Assembly: GCA_041398825.1 (NCBI GenBank)
Contig: JAWKTX010000020.1
Span: forward strand, 1 to 64,000
Origin: Planctomycetaceae bacterium
Lineage (GTDB): Bacteria > Planctomycetota > Planctomycetia > Planctomycetales > Planctomycetaceae
DNA: 64,000 bases
Direction of reading: 5' to 3'
Of this stretch, positions 55,048 through 64,000 are shown piece by piece; the stretch's first letter is position 1; every line of letters begins with the position of its first letter. The notes beneath the pieces were generated by a model. The model was not told the DNA's origin. It ran no database searches and was given only the letters and a program-made list of their open reading frames with translations. Both the position numbers and the translations under genes were made by a program.

Positions 55048-55866
55048 ATGTATCACTGGCGTGTCTTCTGCACGTTTTTTCGCAACTCTTTGATTCGCGA
55101 AATGACGTTCCGCGGTAATTTCATCATTCAGGTGATTTCACGGATGTTCTGGTTTGGCGCGCAGATCGCATTGTTCGGGATCATTTTCAATCAGGTATCG
55201 CTGATCAAAGAATGGGACCAGGACCAGTACTTCGCGTTTATGGCAACCGGGATGCTGATCAATTCCATCGTTGAAGCGTTCTTCATGCCCAACTGTGCGG
55301 AATTCAGTGAAAAGATTCGCACCGGCAAACTGGATTTTGCACTTACGAAACCCATCGACACGCAGTTCCTGATTTCGCTTGAAAAAGTCAACCTGGCGAT
55401 GATCAGCCAGTTACTGATGTCACTCGCGCTTCTGGGTCGATCACTCTATCGAATTGGCGACGTTCCCACTGTCTCACAAGTTGGACTGTACATTCTTTAT
55501 GTGACCATCGGAGTGATGTTTTTCTACTCCCTGATGATCGCCACAGCATCGACCAGCGTCATGTTTGGTCGAAACCAGGGCCTATACGATTTCTGGTTCT
55601 ACATCACGGTCTTCGCTCGTTACCCTCGCAGTATTTACGATGGAAAATCAGCCGACTCTGTGGAGCCTGGTGAGGCAATCCAGTTCCTCTTTTCATACAT
55701 CATCCCGATTCTTCTGGTTGTCACTATCCCGGCACAAATCATCGTGGGACGGATGACTGACTGGAAATTCGCCTCCGTCTGTCTGATTGTCACATTGTTT
55801 GGGATGCTGTCGGCACGCACGATTTTCCACTGGTCACTGAACCATTACCGCAGCGCAAGTAGTTAG
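55048..55866 (+). CDS. ABC-2 type permease subunit
   Basis: 272 residues with about six membrane segments. The pattern (LIREMTFRGNFIIQVISRMFWFG, FMATGMLINSIVEAFFMPNCAEFSEKIRTGKLDFALTKPID, and a late VTIPAQIIVGRMTDWKF) is that of the DUF990/ABC2 membrane family PF06182. These proteins form an exporter with a partner permease and an ATPase, neither of which is next to this gene. The substrate is unknown. Confidence 0.88.
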   Translation: MYHWRVFCTFFRNSLIREMTFRGNFIIQVISRMFWFGAQIALFGIIFNQVSLIKEWDQDQYFAFMATGMLINSIVEAFFMPNCAEFSEKIRTGKLDFALTKPIDTQFLISLEKVNLAMISQLLMSLALLGRSLYRIGDVPTVSQVGLYILYVTIGVMFFYSLMIATASTSVMFGRNQGLYDFWFYITVFARYPRSIYDGKSADSVEPGEAIQFLFSYIIPILLVVTIPAQIIVGRMTDWKFASVCLIVTLFGMLSARTIFHWSLNHYRSASS

Positions 55867-55957
55867 TCATCTCGACACCCGAATTCATCAATTCTTAAAC
55901 TCCTTTGCCTACCCTTCGTCTCCATTTCCAAAGAGCCGTACAGGGGACAATCTGATT

Positions 55958-56800
55958 ATGTATCGAAATCTAATCCTGCTTTGCATGACCCTGAATATGT
56001 CAGCATCTGTTTCCTTCGGGCAGAAGATTGTTGGACACAGAGGAGCCTCGTTTGATGCTCCGGAAAATACGCTTGCGGCATTCAGGGAAGCCTGGGCACA
56101 GGGTGCGGATGGTGTTGAGGGTGACTTTTACGTCACAAAGGACAACCAGATTGTCTGCATCCATGATTCCGATGCGAAACGTACCGGCGGCACGAAGCTT
56201 GTCGTCAAAGATTCGACTCTGGCAGAACTTCGAGAACTGGAATACGGCGGCTGGAAGTCGCCGAAGTTTCACGGGGAACCAATCCCAACATTTGCTGAAG
56301 TGATGGCACTGATTCCCAAAGGGAAGCTGTTCGTCATCGAGCTCAAGACAGGGCCGGAGATTATTCCGCTGCTGAAAACGGAACTCGACCGATTAAAGCC
56401 GGATCGATCACAGCTCTTAATCATTGCCTTCAAGGCAGAGACGGTCATGGAATCCAAACGTGTGCTGCCGGATATCCGGGTTCACTGGTTAACCGGCTAC
56501 AAGCAGAACAAGATTACTGGTCAGTGGACACCTACCGTCGAAGAAGTCGCAAAGACACTGAAGGCCACCAGCGCAGACGGGTTCGGAACTCAGGGGAACC
56601 GAGCCATTGTTACCCCGAAATTCATTGAGACGTTACGTCAACGTGGTTTGAAGGAATTTCACGTCTGGACAGTCGACGATCCGGAAGACGCACGCTATTT
56701 CCAGTCGCTGGGGGCAATTGGCATTACCACCAACAAACCGGCTGTCATTCGGGAATCTCTTCTAACCACAGGCGGTCCCGTAAAGCCCGCCAGAGACTGA
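55958..56800 (+). CDS. Secreted glycerophosphodiester phosphodiesterase
   Basis: 280 residues. Signal peptide to about residue 21. The GDPD barrel has its active-site residues: VGHRGASFDAPENTLAAF (His-Arg and Glu-Asn), GVEGDFYVTKDNQIVCIHDSD (Glu, Asp, His) and KLFVIELKTG (Glu, Lys). FHVWTVDDPEDARYFQSLGAIGITTNKP closes the barrel. It cuts glycerophosphodiesters such as deacylated phospholipids to glycerol-3-phosphate and an alcohol. Convergent to the lactate permease gene with only one base between. Confidence 0.95.
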   Translation: MYRNLILLCMTLNMSASVSFGQKIVGHRGASFDAPENTLAAFREAWAQGADGVEGDFYVTKDNQIVCIHDSDAKRTGGTKLVVKDSTLAELRELEYGGWKSPKFHGEPIPTFAEVMALIPKGKLFVIELKTGPEIIPLLKTELDRLKPDRSQLLIIAFKAETVMESKRVLPDIRVHWLTGYKQNKITGQWTPTVEEVAKTLKATSADGFGTQGNRAIVTPKFIETLRQRGLKEFHVWTVDDPEDARYFQSLGAIGITTNKPAVIRESLLTTGGPVKPARD

Positions 56801-56801
56801 A

Positions 56802-58529
56802 TCAACCTCCAAGCGTCACAATCAGATACCCTATGACTCCGACGACGCCGGCATAATAAATGAACAGTGGCAGAGTTCGTCGGATGATCGTTCCTTCCTG
56901 CCCCGACAGGCCACCGACAGCTGAGGCCGCGACGACATTGTGCACGCAGATTGTATTGCCAGCGGCTCCACCAACAGCCTGCAGGGCAACAATCCACAAC
57001 GGATCAAACTGCAATCGAAGTCCCACATCAAATTGAAACAGCGACAGCATCATATTGCTGACCGTATTGCTGCCTGCGACCGCAGCCCCAAAACCGCCGA
57101 TGAATGGTGAGAAGAGTGGCCAGAGGCCGCCAACCCAACTCTCAACTCCACTCGCCAGCACAAGGGGCATCTTGTCATAGCCTGCCAGACCGCCATCGCT
57201 GTTGATGAATACCTGAACCATCGGCACAGTAAAGACCAAAGCGGTTGATGCCTTCAGAATCGTCGACATGGAGACTGAAAGAGCCCGCCTGATCGCCGCA
57301 CCTTTCATCCTGAAAATAAAGACGCAATAAAGTGCAGCCATCAGGAAGATGGTCCCCGGCAGAAACAGTGGCTCCGTTTTTTTGGAGATCGAGGTTCCAA
57401 AAATGTCTGCATACTCAAACGCGACAGACTTCATCCAGCTTTGCAGTGGTAAGACCTTCAGCCTGGATGCCACCAGCAACAGGGCGACAACAACGTATGG
57501 ACTCCATGCTGTCACAGTGGAGCGGTATGAATTGCCGGAGGTGGCCTGAATCTGTTTGCCCGGGGAAATCTTCAGTTCCCCGGCGGTGTCCGACCTGTTC
57601 AGGATGCCTTCACCCGCAAACAACCACGGACTTCCAGCTCCTTTCAACAGCCAACCTCGACGTGCAGCAGGAACCACAATCGTCAGGCCGATCAGGCCGC
57701 CCAGCAGAGACGGGAATTCAGGACCAAGAAATCCGGCAACCATCAAATACGGCAGCTCCATCGCCAAAGCTGAAAACAGCGCAAACTTCCAGACAGCCAG
57801 TCCATCGCGAATACTTCTTCGTTCGCCAAACTGACTCGTTAACACACACACCAGAAACAGCGGGACAAGGGAACCCGCGGCAACATGCAGCAACGCCACG
57901 CGGAAGCCAACCGCTTCAAGACACTCTCGAATCCCGGCGTATCCGGAAGCCTGCATCCACGACGTGACATCCGGGTCGTTGGACAGGCCGGAGCTGACAC
58001 CAACCAAAATAGGTGTGCCCACCGCGCCGAAGGAAACCGGGGTACACTGAATCATCATCCCGGCCATGACAGCCGCCAGAGGCGGGAACCCCAGGCCAAT
58101 GAGTAGCGGTACAGCAATCGCGGCAGGTGTGCCGAATCCCGCAGCTCCCTCAATGAATGAGCCAAATAGCCAGGCAATGATAATGGCCTGAATGCGTCGA
58201 TCCGGAGTGATGGAATGGAACGACTGGCGGATCACATCCATTGCCCCGGACTGCTCCATCACATTCAGAAGCAGGATGGCACCGAAGACGATGTAGAGTA
58301 ATTCGGCCGAGATGATCAGACCGGCCGTTGAGGCAGCAGCGACCTGAAGGAACGGCACTTTCCAGATAAAGGCGGCCAACGAAGCAGCCAGCAGGAAACA
58401 AACTGGCATCGCTCGTTTCGCGGGCCACTTCAGTCCAACCAACAACACCCCGACAGCCAGAATCGGTAAAATCGCCGTCAGGGCTAGCCCCGTCTGATGC
58501 TCCACGATGAACTCTCCGTCATGAATCAA
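56802..58529 (-). CDS. L-lactate permease family transporter
   Basis: 575 residues with 12 or more membrane segments. GSFIEGAAGFGTPAAIAVPLLIGLGFPPLAA is the family hallmark near residue 115. FIGGFGAAVAGSNTVSNMMLSLFQ and QAVGGAAGNTICVHNVVAASAVGGLSGQEGTIIRRTL near the C-terminus are also diagnostic of LctP/LldP. It imports lactate or glycolate with protons. No lactate dehydrogenase gene is adjacent. Confidence 0.95.
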   Translation of the reverse strand: MIHDGEFIVEHQTGLALTAILPILAVGVLLVGLKWPAKRAMPVCFLLAASLAAFIWKVPFLQVAAASTAGLIISAELLYIVFGAILLLNVMEQSGAMDVIRQSFHSITPDRRIQAIIIAWLFGSFIEGAAGFGTPAAIAVPLLIGLGFPPLAAVMAGMMIQCTPVSFGAVGTPILVGVSSGLSNDPDVTSWMQASGYAGIRECLEAVGFRVALLHVAAGSLVPLFLVCVLTSQFGERRSIRDGLAVWKFALFSALAMELPYLMVAGFLGPEFPSLLGGLIGLTIVVPAARRGWLLKGAGSPWLFAGEGILNRSDTAGELKISPGKQIQATSGNSYRSTVTAWSPYVVVALLLVASRLKVLPLQSWMKSVAFEYADIFGTSISKKTEPLFLPGTIFLMAALYCVFIFRMKGAAIRRALSVSMSTILKASTALVFTVPMVQVFINSDGGLAGYDKMPLVLASGVESWVGGLWPLFSPFIGGFGAAVAGSNTVSNMMLSLFQFDVGLRLQFDPLWIVALQAVGGAAGNTICVHNVVAASAVGGLSGQEGTIIRRTLPLFIYYAGVVGVIGYLIVTLGG

Positions 58530-58674
58530 GGGTATTCAGGCGTCCAGAAAGCAACACAACCAGCATGAACGCATCCTCACCGGCTGGACCTCACAGGGCC
58601 TCGCCAATTTCTGTGGATAAAGATTCAAACATCATTCGATACTCGTTGCAGCCGTATCGCGTCGTAAAGTTTTG

Positions 58675-58704
58675 TTGCCTCGCTGTTTAGGGGAAGGTTA
58701 TACT
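58675..58704 (+). promoter_or_regulatory. Possible sigma-70 promoter for the gene at 58772
   Basis: TTGCCT (58675-58680) and TATACT (58699-58704), spacing 18. The -10 box is good, the -35 box moderate. It lies 68 bases upstream of the start codon. Confidence 0.4.
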
Positions 58705-58771
58705 CGGCGACCCACGCCCTGACACGGCTTCGTACGGCATTTTGCAGAACCATTCCTCAGGAACCGCCTCG

Positions 58772-59743
58772 ATGACTGAACGTCATTCTCTGTATAGACT
58801 TGCGACAATTTGCTTAGCCGCATTCGTCTCGCAGATTTCTTCGGTTTCCGAAGCACAGCTGATTCGAGCTCCGTTGACCGACGGATTCGCCCGAACCAGT
58901 TCGATTGACGTTTCGGTTGATGAAATGCTCGGATTCCGCAAAGTTCGCAAACCTGAAGAAGCCATTCTGGGACCTGGCTACCCGGCCCTGCAGATGCTGG
59001 AGATTCAGTACAAGCCGGTCCGAATGGTGCGAATGCCCGTCACAGACCCGAAAACCGGCAAAGTTTCGCGTGAGTTGGTCTGGTACATGGTTTACCGAAC
59101 GATTCCCCGGGACTACACGGAGCTGGCTGGCGACGGTCAGGCGGAGTTACTCGTGAAGCTTTCGGATCCGGAGCACGATCCTGCCAATTCAACCGATCCG
59201 AAGCAAGTCCAACCCCTGATGCTGCCTCGATTCATTCTTCGAGTGGACGATAAGGGATCGGAAAAAGAACACCTGGATGAACTGAATCTGCAGATCCAGC
59301 AAATGGTCTTCGAACGTGAATTCGGCCGACGTGGGGCTGACCTGCGTCTGCACAACAGCGTTGATGGCATCCAGTCTTATCCCGATCCTGTCAGGACTCT
59401 CGGACCGGATGCTGACGCGAAACCACTGGATAAAGCCACCTATGGCGTCGCGATCTGGCGAAATATCGATCCCAAGACAGACTACTTCACCGTCTTCATG
59501 TCAGGACTCTCGAACGCGTATCGCATCTCAACCGATGCCGCAGGCGCCAGAGTCGTCGAAGAGAAAGTCGTGAAACAGCAATTTGCCCGCCCTGGCGACG
59601 AGTTCCTTCAGGACGAAAAAGAATTCCGGATTGAAGAAAAGCCCGAGTGGCTCTACCGGGCCAAAAACGTGCAACTAGACGTGCCACAGGTTGACACAAT
59701 TCTTCGTAACGCCCAAAAATCGGCTGAAACGGCCGAACAATAA
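58772..59743 (+). CDS. Secreted protein of unknown function, planctomycete type
   Basis: 323 residues from the ATG at 58772. Signal peptide to about residue 28 (SEAQL). The mature part is a single soluble domain: LGFRKVRKPEEAILGPGYPALQMLEIQYKPVRMVRMPVTDPKTGKVSRELVWYMVYRTI, then LMLPRFILRVDDKG and a late YGVAIWRNIDPKTDYFTVFMSGLSNAYRI. No catalytic motif is seen and I do not know the family by name. It stands alone between lactate permease and rpmA. Confidence 0.8.
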   Translation: MTERHSLYRLATICLAAFVSQISSVSEAQLIRAPLTDGFARTSSIDVSVDEMLGFRKVRKPEEAILGPGYPALQMLEIQYKPVRMVRMPVTDPKTGKVSRELVWYMVYRTIPRDYTELAGDGQAELLVKLSDPEHDPANSTDPKQVQPLMLPRFILRVDDKGSEKEHLDELNLQIQQMVFEREFGRRGADLRLHNSVDGIQSYPDPVRTLGPDADAKPLDKATYGVAIWRNIDPKTDYFTVFMSGLSNAYRISTDAAGARVVEEKVVKQQFARPGDEFLQDEKEFRIEEKPEWLYRAKNVQLDVPQVDTILRNAQKSAETAEQ

Positions 59744-59921
59744 CCTCTTTTGCCTCTGCAAAATGAGATTTCGCCCCTGAGAACTCAGCTCTGCGGACCA
59801 AAGTCTTGAAAATCCGGCGGAAGACGTCAGACTGCCGCGTCCGAAATAACTCCCAATAAATCAGTACCGTCAAACTCAATACGGGCAACTTGGCCCGACA
59901 AGATGATCGGAGTGTTGAATC

Positions 59922-60176
59922 ATGGCTCATAAGAAGGGACAAGGCTCCAGCCGCAACGGTCGCGACTCAAATGCGCAGCGTCGAGGCATCAAGAAGTACG
60001 GCGGCGAAGCTGTTGTCGCAGGAAATATCCTCGCGCGTCAGTGCGGCACAAAATGGCATGCCGGAAAGAACGTTGGCATTGGCTGTGACTACACGCTGTA
60101 CGCACTTTGCGACGGAACCGTGCTGTTTGACCGCAACGGTCGACGCATGAATGTTGTACCTGCCGAATCCAACTGA
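59922..60176 (+). CDS. rpmA: Ribosomal protein bL27
   Basis: 84 residues. MAHKKGQGSSRNGRDSNAQRRG, then KKYGGEAVVAGNILARQCGTKWHAGKNVGIG, match bL27. The N-terminal arm reaches the peptidyl-transferase centre. It starts directly with MAHKKG and needs no processing. The usual partner rplU (bL21) is not next to it. A strong terminator follows. Confidence 0.97.
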   Translation: MAHKKGQGSSRNGRDSNAQRRGIKKYGGEAVVAGNILARQCGTKWHAGKNVGIGCDYTLYALCDGTVLFDRNGRRMNVVPAESN

Positions 60177-60207
60177 TTCGAACACACTCAACCGAACCAA
60201 CTAAAAG

Positions 60208-60238
60208 CGAATCCGGTCCGGAACCGGGTTCGTTTTTT
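60208..60238 (+). terminator. Rho-independent terminator after rpmA
   Basis: CGAATCCGGT, short loop, ACCGGGTTCG, then TTTTTT. The stem has about 10 pairs with one G-T. It lies 31 bases after the rpmA stop codon. Confidence 0.93.
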
Positions 60239-60324
60239 GCTGCGCGTTTCGAAACGCGGGCTTCACCGGTTGGCTCCACGATGGCGGCCGAGGCCACCCA
60301 ACAAAGCCTCACACCAGTCGGCCT

Positions 60325-62088
60325 TCATTTGACTGTGGCGGGCTGCGTCGAATAGCGAATGGCCGATCGTACGCGGTTTGCTCCACGGGATTCACGAATC
60401 GCCTTCACAGAATTCAACGATTTACCCTTGAGCCACTCAGGCGTCACAAGGCGTGGAACGTTGAAATTCTTCAGCCAGTTGTCCTGATCAGACGTCGGCA
60501 CAGTCGTCGATGTTGATGGAAACCGCTGCGGCGCGACGCCAGCCGAATCTGTTCTCTGGCCGGAATTCACAGGCGCAGGTTTCTGAATTGCGGATTCAGG
60601 TGGTGACTGCCGTGTCCAGGTCGTCTGATGAATCGTCGGGACGTCCGGAACAGGCCCCGGTGAAATGGACAGGGATGCTGTGGAAAGGAGGCCAGGCGGT
60701 GCCTGGTTCATCGGATACGGGGGAGGAGCTGAAGTTGCCGAAAGACCGTCACTTCGTACGCTTGCAGACGAGACAGGTTCAGCACTGGAAGAGAACTGGT
60801 ACTGATGTTCAAACCGCACCTGCGCAGCCTGGCGTTTTGCCAGGGCATCCTGCTTGATTCGAGCGTTTCTGGCTGAAGCACTGTTGGGGTCGACTTCGAT
60901 TGGTGTCATGTCCACTCCCTTTGGATTCCGGGAGTGTGCATAGGACTCAGGAACTGGTGGCACTGGCGGCGGATAGGCCGACTGTTCCGGAAATGGAAAC
61001 TGCTGTTCAAAACCACCACTTCCTGACGAATGCGGGACGGCAGTCGGATCAGGGATCGCCGGTTCGGGAATCGAAGGCACGGGCATATCAGGAATTGCCG
61101 GGACCTGCGTATGGCGACCCGGCGATTCTACCTGTGGATGAACAGAACGAAGAGTGTTTTCCCCGGGGGCAAGCGGCACAGCATAGTGCCTGTAGACGGT
61201 GGCCGTTTTCCCCTGTGGTTGAATCTCAAGTGTCGAGACCACCGAGGCATCTTCCGGTAATTCTTCAGCATCCAGACCAGGCAGCGCCAGCAAATCGGGC
61301 TCTTGTAATCCGTCTGTCGTGGTCGGCTCTTCGTTTGTCTCGGACAAGCGGTCACCAAGTCCAGGACTGAAATCGCTGGCAATGCCCGTTTCCGTCCGTT
61401 CGGCAACTCGGACGGGAGCTTGTTCACCTGAATTCTCAAGCCTACCGACTCGAGTCGCTTCTCCCGTCACTATATTCAGGGTGATCGCCGCAGGGGCAGC
61501 TGGCTGGTTGACAGCGGTGGCCTGAATCGGCGTCTGAGCAAACTGCTGTGCCTGAACTTTCTGCATCGTAAGCTCCGCGAGTTCGCGATGAGCACTTAAC
61601 AGTTCACGCGTGAGTTCGTTTTCCTGTCGAAGTCCGTTAACCGTCTGATTCAGCCCGTCAATCCGCTCCTGAAGCTCAGCAAATCGTTGACTCTGCTGCC
61701 GACGTTCTTCTTCCAGTGCAAGCGATCCACGTCCGGAATCGGGTTGGGCTGTTGGTGTGGAATTCTGCCAGGCTTCCTGAGCAGATGAAGCGTCTGCGTC
61801 TACGATTCGCGCCGATGCAGGATGAATCACGCTTCCCGAAGCAACGTCTGGACGCACCTTCGCAGAAGGAGCCGCGTCTGCGCGGTTTTCAGCACGTGCG
61901 AGAACGTTGTCCTGCGCAGAACCAGGCAGACGTTCGGCAGATTCTGCCTGTGATTCTGCCGACAGGGTCGCTTGTGCAATCCTGGGTCGAAGGATGGGAA
62001 GAACAAAGACTGCAGCAAGTATGCAGACCAGCAAAATCGCCGTTGTCAGCAAAATGCGGCTTGTTTGAAATTGAGGCTCGCCATTCAT
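60325..62088 (-). CDS. Membrane-anchored coiled-coil protein of unknown function
   Basis: 587 residues. One membrane helix near the N-terminus (about 12-32, LLTTAILLVCILAAVFVLPIL). A coiled coil runs from about 125 to 185 (EEERRQQSQRFAELQERIDGLNQTVNGLRQENELTRELL). A beta-rich element follows (VVSTLEIQPQGKTATVYRHYAVPLAPGENTLR), then proline-rich, low-complexity sequence (IPDMPVPSIPEPAIPDP) to the end. Its build suggests a periplasmic protein tethered to the inner membrane. No enzyme motif. Monocistronic. Confidence 0.78.
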   Translation of the reverse strand: MNGEPQFQTSRILLTTAILLVCILAAVFVLPILRPRIAQATLSAESQAESAERLPGSAQDNVLARAENRADAAPSAKVRPDVASGSVIHPASARIVDADASSAQEAWQNSTPTAQPDSGRGSLALEEERRQQSQRFAELQERIDGLNQTVNGLRQENELTRELLSAHRELAELTMQKVQAQQFAQTPIQATAVNQPAAPAAITLNIVTGEATRVGRLENSGEQAPVRVAERTETGIASDFSPGLGDRLSETNEEPTTTDGLQEPDLLALPGLDAEELPEDASVVSTLEIQPQGKTATVYRHYAVPLAPGENTLRSVHPQVESPGRHTQVPAIPDMPVPSIPEPAIPDPTAVPHSSGSGGFEQQFPFPEQSAYPPPVPPVPESYAHSRNPKGVDMTPIEVDPNSASARNARIKQDALAKRQAAQVRFEHQYQFSSSAEPVSSASVRSDGLSATSAPPPYPMNQAPPGLLSTASLSISPGPVPDVPTIHQTTWTRQSPPESAIQKPAPVNSGQRTDSAGVAPQRFPSTSTTVPTSDQDNWLKNFNVPRLVTPEWLKGKSLNSVKAIRESRGANRVRSAIRYSTQPATVK

Positions 62089-62433
62089 TTGTGCGCATCC
62101 ATTCAGGAGACCGATCCATCAGTCGGTATCGGCAATCCCCCAATTCAGAATGAACGGCAAAATCAAGAAAGTCGATCTGATCAGCCCAAATTAACAAACT
62201 CATCGCGCGCAAAAAAACAGCGCGGTAGGGTCCCCTCAAAGCCTCCTGGCTTTCCCTATCGCGCTGTTGTTTGCGTGTGTCTGGTTCGACGTGCGAAGGT
62301 TCGCTCTGCGTTCTTTGTTTCTCATTCGCACGTTCAACAGGCAAACATAGGTTGCGAAAATTGGGCGTCAAATTTTCTGTCACGTTTTCGTGCAAGTTGA
62401 GACAATCGAGCACAACACACGTTTTTCACGGGC
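62089..62433. other. Intergenic region with a strong terminator
   Basis: About 345 bases between two minus-strand genes. It holds the terminator at 62211-62273; the remainder must include the promoter of the coiled-coil gene, but no clear boxes are visible. Confidence 0.5.
62211..62273 (-). terminator. Rho-independent terminator after the peptidase gene
   Basis: On the minus strand, AACAGCGCGATAGGG pairs with CCCTACCGCGCTGTT over about 15 bases, followed by TTTTTTT. The loop contains a second small hairpin (AAAGCC and GGCTTT). The position, about 160 bases after the peptidase stop, suggests a long 3' untranslated region. Confidence 0.88.
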
Positions 62434-64000
62434 CTACGGCGATGTTTCCATAGCCAGGTGTTCTGTGAAAAATCGAAGGCGGCGGGCGGAGGCCCACGGC
62501 GTTTCACCGGCACCATGGCCGGCCCCGACCACATACACGTAGTCAAAATCCTTGCCCGCACGAATCAGTCGGCCAACAACCTGAGTTGTCGACGCAGGAT
62601 CAACATTGCGATCCAGCTCTCCGACAATCAGCATCAGATGCCCCTGCAACTGATCGGCATGCTCCATGTTGGAAGATGCCGCATAGTGTTCGCCGACCGG
62701 GTAACCCATCCACTGTTCATTCCACCAGATTTTATCCATCCGGTTGTCATGGCACCCGCAATCCGCCACAGCGACATCGTAGAAATCACCAAACCAAAGC
62801 AGTGCCGCCATTGCGTTCTGTCCACCGGCCGAACCGCCATAGATGCCAACACGACTCACATCCATCTCGGGGTATTTTGCAGCGGCCGCGGTCATCCAGG
62901 CGATTCTGTCAGGAAACCCTGCATCTTTCAGATTCCGGAAGCACACGTCATGAAAGGCCTTTGAACGCCAGGCCGTCCCCATTCCATCGATCTGAACAAC
63001 AATGGCACCCTCATCCGCAATCGAATGCTGGTGCCCCCACGAACTGCGAAAAGCCTTCGGAACATGGTGGTCATGAGGTCCTGCGTAGATATTCTCGATG
63101 ACCGGGTATTGTTTGTTTGCGTCAAAGTTACGGGGCCGATGGATGATTCCCCAAATGTCTGTTTTCCCATCGCGGCCTTTCGCGACGAAACGTTCAGGCA
63201 AACCTCCACGAAACGCGATGGTCTCTGATGCGTCCGCCTCCTCAAGCCTGCAAACCAGGGCACCATCAGCGCTACGAAGTTCAGTGACTGGTGGAAGATC
63301 AACGCGCGAATATCGATCCAGAAAGAATGTCCGATCCGGTGACCAGTCAATCTGATGCGTACCATCACCGTCTGTCAGCACCGCAAAACCCGATCCATCC
63401 AGATTGACGCGACAGAAATGCTCGTGATACGGGTCCTGACCGGGATGCGTGCCAACTGCATAAAACCAGATAACACCGTTCTGCTCATCAATCTTTTCGA
63501 TTCGGCGAACGTTCCAGTCACCCGTTGTAATTGCGTTTCTCACCGTCCCGGATGCAACATCATACAGATACAGGTGATTCCAGCCCGTCCGCTCACTGGC
63601 CCAAATCAGTCGACCATCAGATAACCAGTGCAGTTCAAACTTGCCGCTCGACGAATAGTGAATAAATGTGTCACTATGCTCGTCGACGACCGTTCGAATT
63701 CTGCCTGTTGATAATGTCAATTCAAGGACGCGCAGGGTTTGATGTCCGCGTTCGTTGTACAACCAGTAACAATGGTCCGATTCATCAAACCGCAGGAATT
63801 GCAGTTGCCACGGATTCGCAAAGAGATCACGTTCGATTTCGATTTCGACAAACTGACCATCGTCATTCCGTCGAAACAATCGAGGCCATGAAACAGGAAC
63901 TGCGTCACCCGGCTTAAGATAAGGATAAGAACGCAGTTGCGGCTGAAGACCGTCCGCCGGTGAAGATTCGATGTAATGAACGCGGCGTTCCATCACACGC
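62434..64000 (-). CDS. Dipeptidyl peptidase IV-like serine peptidase, 3' part
   Basis: About 520 residues of the C-terminal part; the 5' end lies beyond the right edge, as the frame stays open to base 64000. The visible propeller end (YLKPGDAVP, LLYLYDVASG-like NHLYLYDVASG, FYAVGTHPGQDPYHEHFCRVNLDG) leads into the alpha/beta hydrolase. The catalytic Ser is in VGIYGGSAGGQNAM, the Asp in LIVGELDRNVDP and the His in VVGAGHGAG. Classic DPP IV enzymes have GWSYGG around the Ser; here it is GGSAGG, a variant found in related planctomycete and marine enzymes. It probably releases dipeptides or cleaves short peptides. Confidence 0.92.
   Translation of the reverse strand, partial: RVMERRVHYIESSPADGLQPQLRSYPYLKPGDAVPVSWPRLFRRNDDGQFVEIEIERDLFANPWQLQFLRFDESDHCYWLYNERGHQTLRVLELTLSTGRIRTVVDEHSDTFIHYSSSGKFELHWLSDGRLIWASERTGWNHLYLYDVASGTVRNAITTGDWNVRRIEKIDEQNGVIWFYAVGTHPGQDPYHEHFCRVNLDGSGFAVLTDGDGTHQIDWSPDRTFFLDRYSRVDLPPVTELRSADGALVCRLEEADASETIAFRGGLPERFVAKGRDGKTDIWGIIHRPRNFDANKQYPVIENIYAGPHDHHVPKAFRSSWGHQHSIADEGAIVVQIDGMGTAWRSKAFHDVCFRNLKDAGFPDRIAWMTAAAAKYPEMDVSRVGIYGGSAGGQNAMAALLWFGDFYDVAVADCGCHDNRMDKIWWNEQWMGYPVGEHYAASSNMEHADQLQGHLMLIVGELDRNVDPASTTQVVGRLIRAGKDFDYVYVVGAGHGAGETPWASARRLRFFTEHLAMETSP

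Overview
The window looks like a chromosomal segment of a planctomycete (Planctomycetota, probably Planctomycetaceae or close to it). This rests on the gene families recognised by eye: a DUF1559 prepilin-like protein, a Tat-exported DUF1501 protein, secreted PQQ-type propellers and an EF-hand protein, a neutral ceramidase-like hydrolase, a Bat (aerotolerance) pair, a tiny DUF6800-like basic protein, and lipid A genes. No rRNA, tRNA or CRISPR array was seen.

Bases 1 to about 8,300 are an integron gene-cassette array (or a cluster of attC sites without an integrase in view). Nine imperfect palindromes fit attC sites. Each follows the stop codon of a short plus-strand gene and ends in a GTT core. 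The spacing gives cassettes of about 0.5-0.75 kb, all in one orientation. Cargo includes small membrane proteins, a DUF6000-like protein, a DUF6924-like lipoprotein, a secreted jelly-roll-like protein (frameshifted) and unknowns. One cassette with no clear gene is present twice at about 99% identity. One cassette has been hit twice: an IS630-family element (with TA duplication) splits its first gene, and a group IIC intron with an internal deletion sits on the bottom strand inside its attC. Removing both insertions restores a 68-codon gene, a normal attC and a cassette of about 0.67 kb. An ISL3-type transposase remnant (8,617-8,947) marks the edge of the array.

From 8,957 to 19,347 most genes are on the minus strand: a large secreted repeat protein, a deletion relic of a WD40 protein, a hipB-hipA toxin-antitoxin pair with three palindromic operators around a strong promoter, a three-gene export system (ATPase, double FtsX permease, membrane-fusion adaptor) and a DUF4832-like secreted protein. 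Next come an ftsL-like/ftsI-like pair (19,833-21,928), two related PQQ propellers, an EF-hand protein, and a four-gene plus-strand run that ends in an RbsA/RbsC-like sugar ABC transporter without a binding protein. csrA, holB (delta prime) and trpE follow on the minus strand.

From 32,260 to 41,040 are degradative and secreted enzymes: DUF1501, an SGNH-esterase fusion, a large clan GH-A glycoside hydrolase, and an M24 peptidase-like protein that has lost its metal ligands and is coupled to a receiver-like protein. The Bat-like pair, the DUF1559 protein and the ceramidase follow. The last third carries a small basic protein gene, bcp, a PDZ protein, lpxD-lpxI-yggU, an ABC-2 permease, a GDPD phosphodiesterase, lactate permease, rpmA (L27), a membrane-anchored coiled-coil protein, and the C-terminal part of a dipeptidyl peptidase IV-like enzyme cut by the right edge.

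Regulatory signals supported by the sequence include the hipBA promoter and operators, three Rho-independent terminators, and a recurring short palindrome of the form TCGGCA-N5-7-TGCCGA upstream of four unrelated genes.
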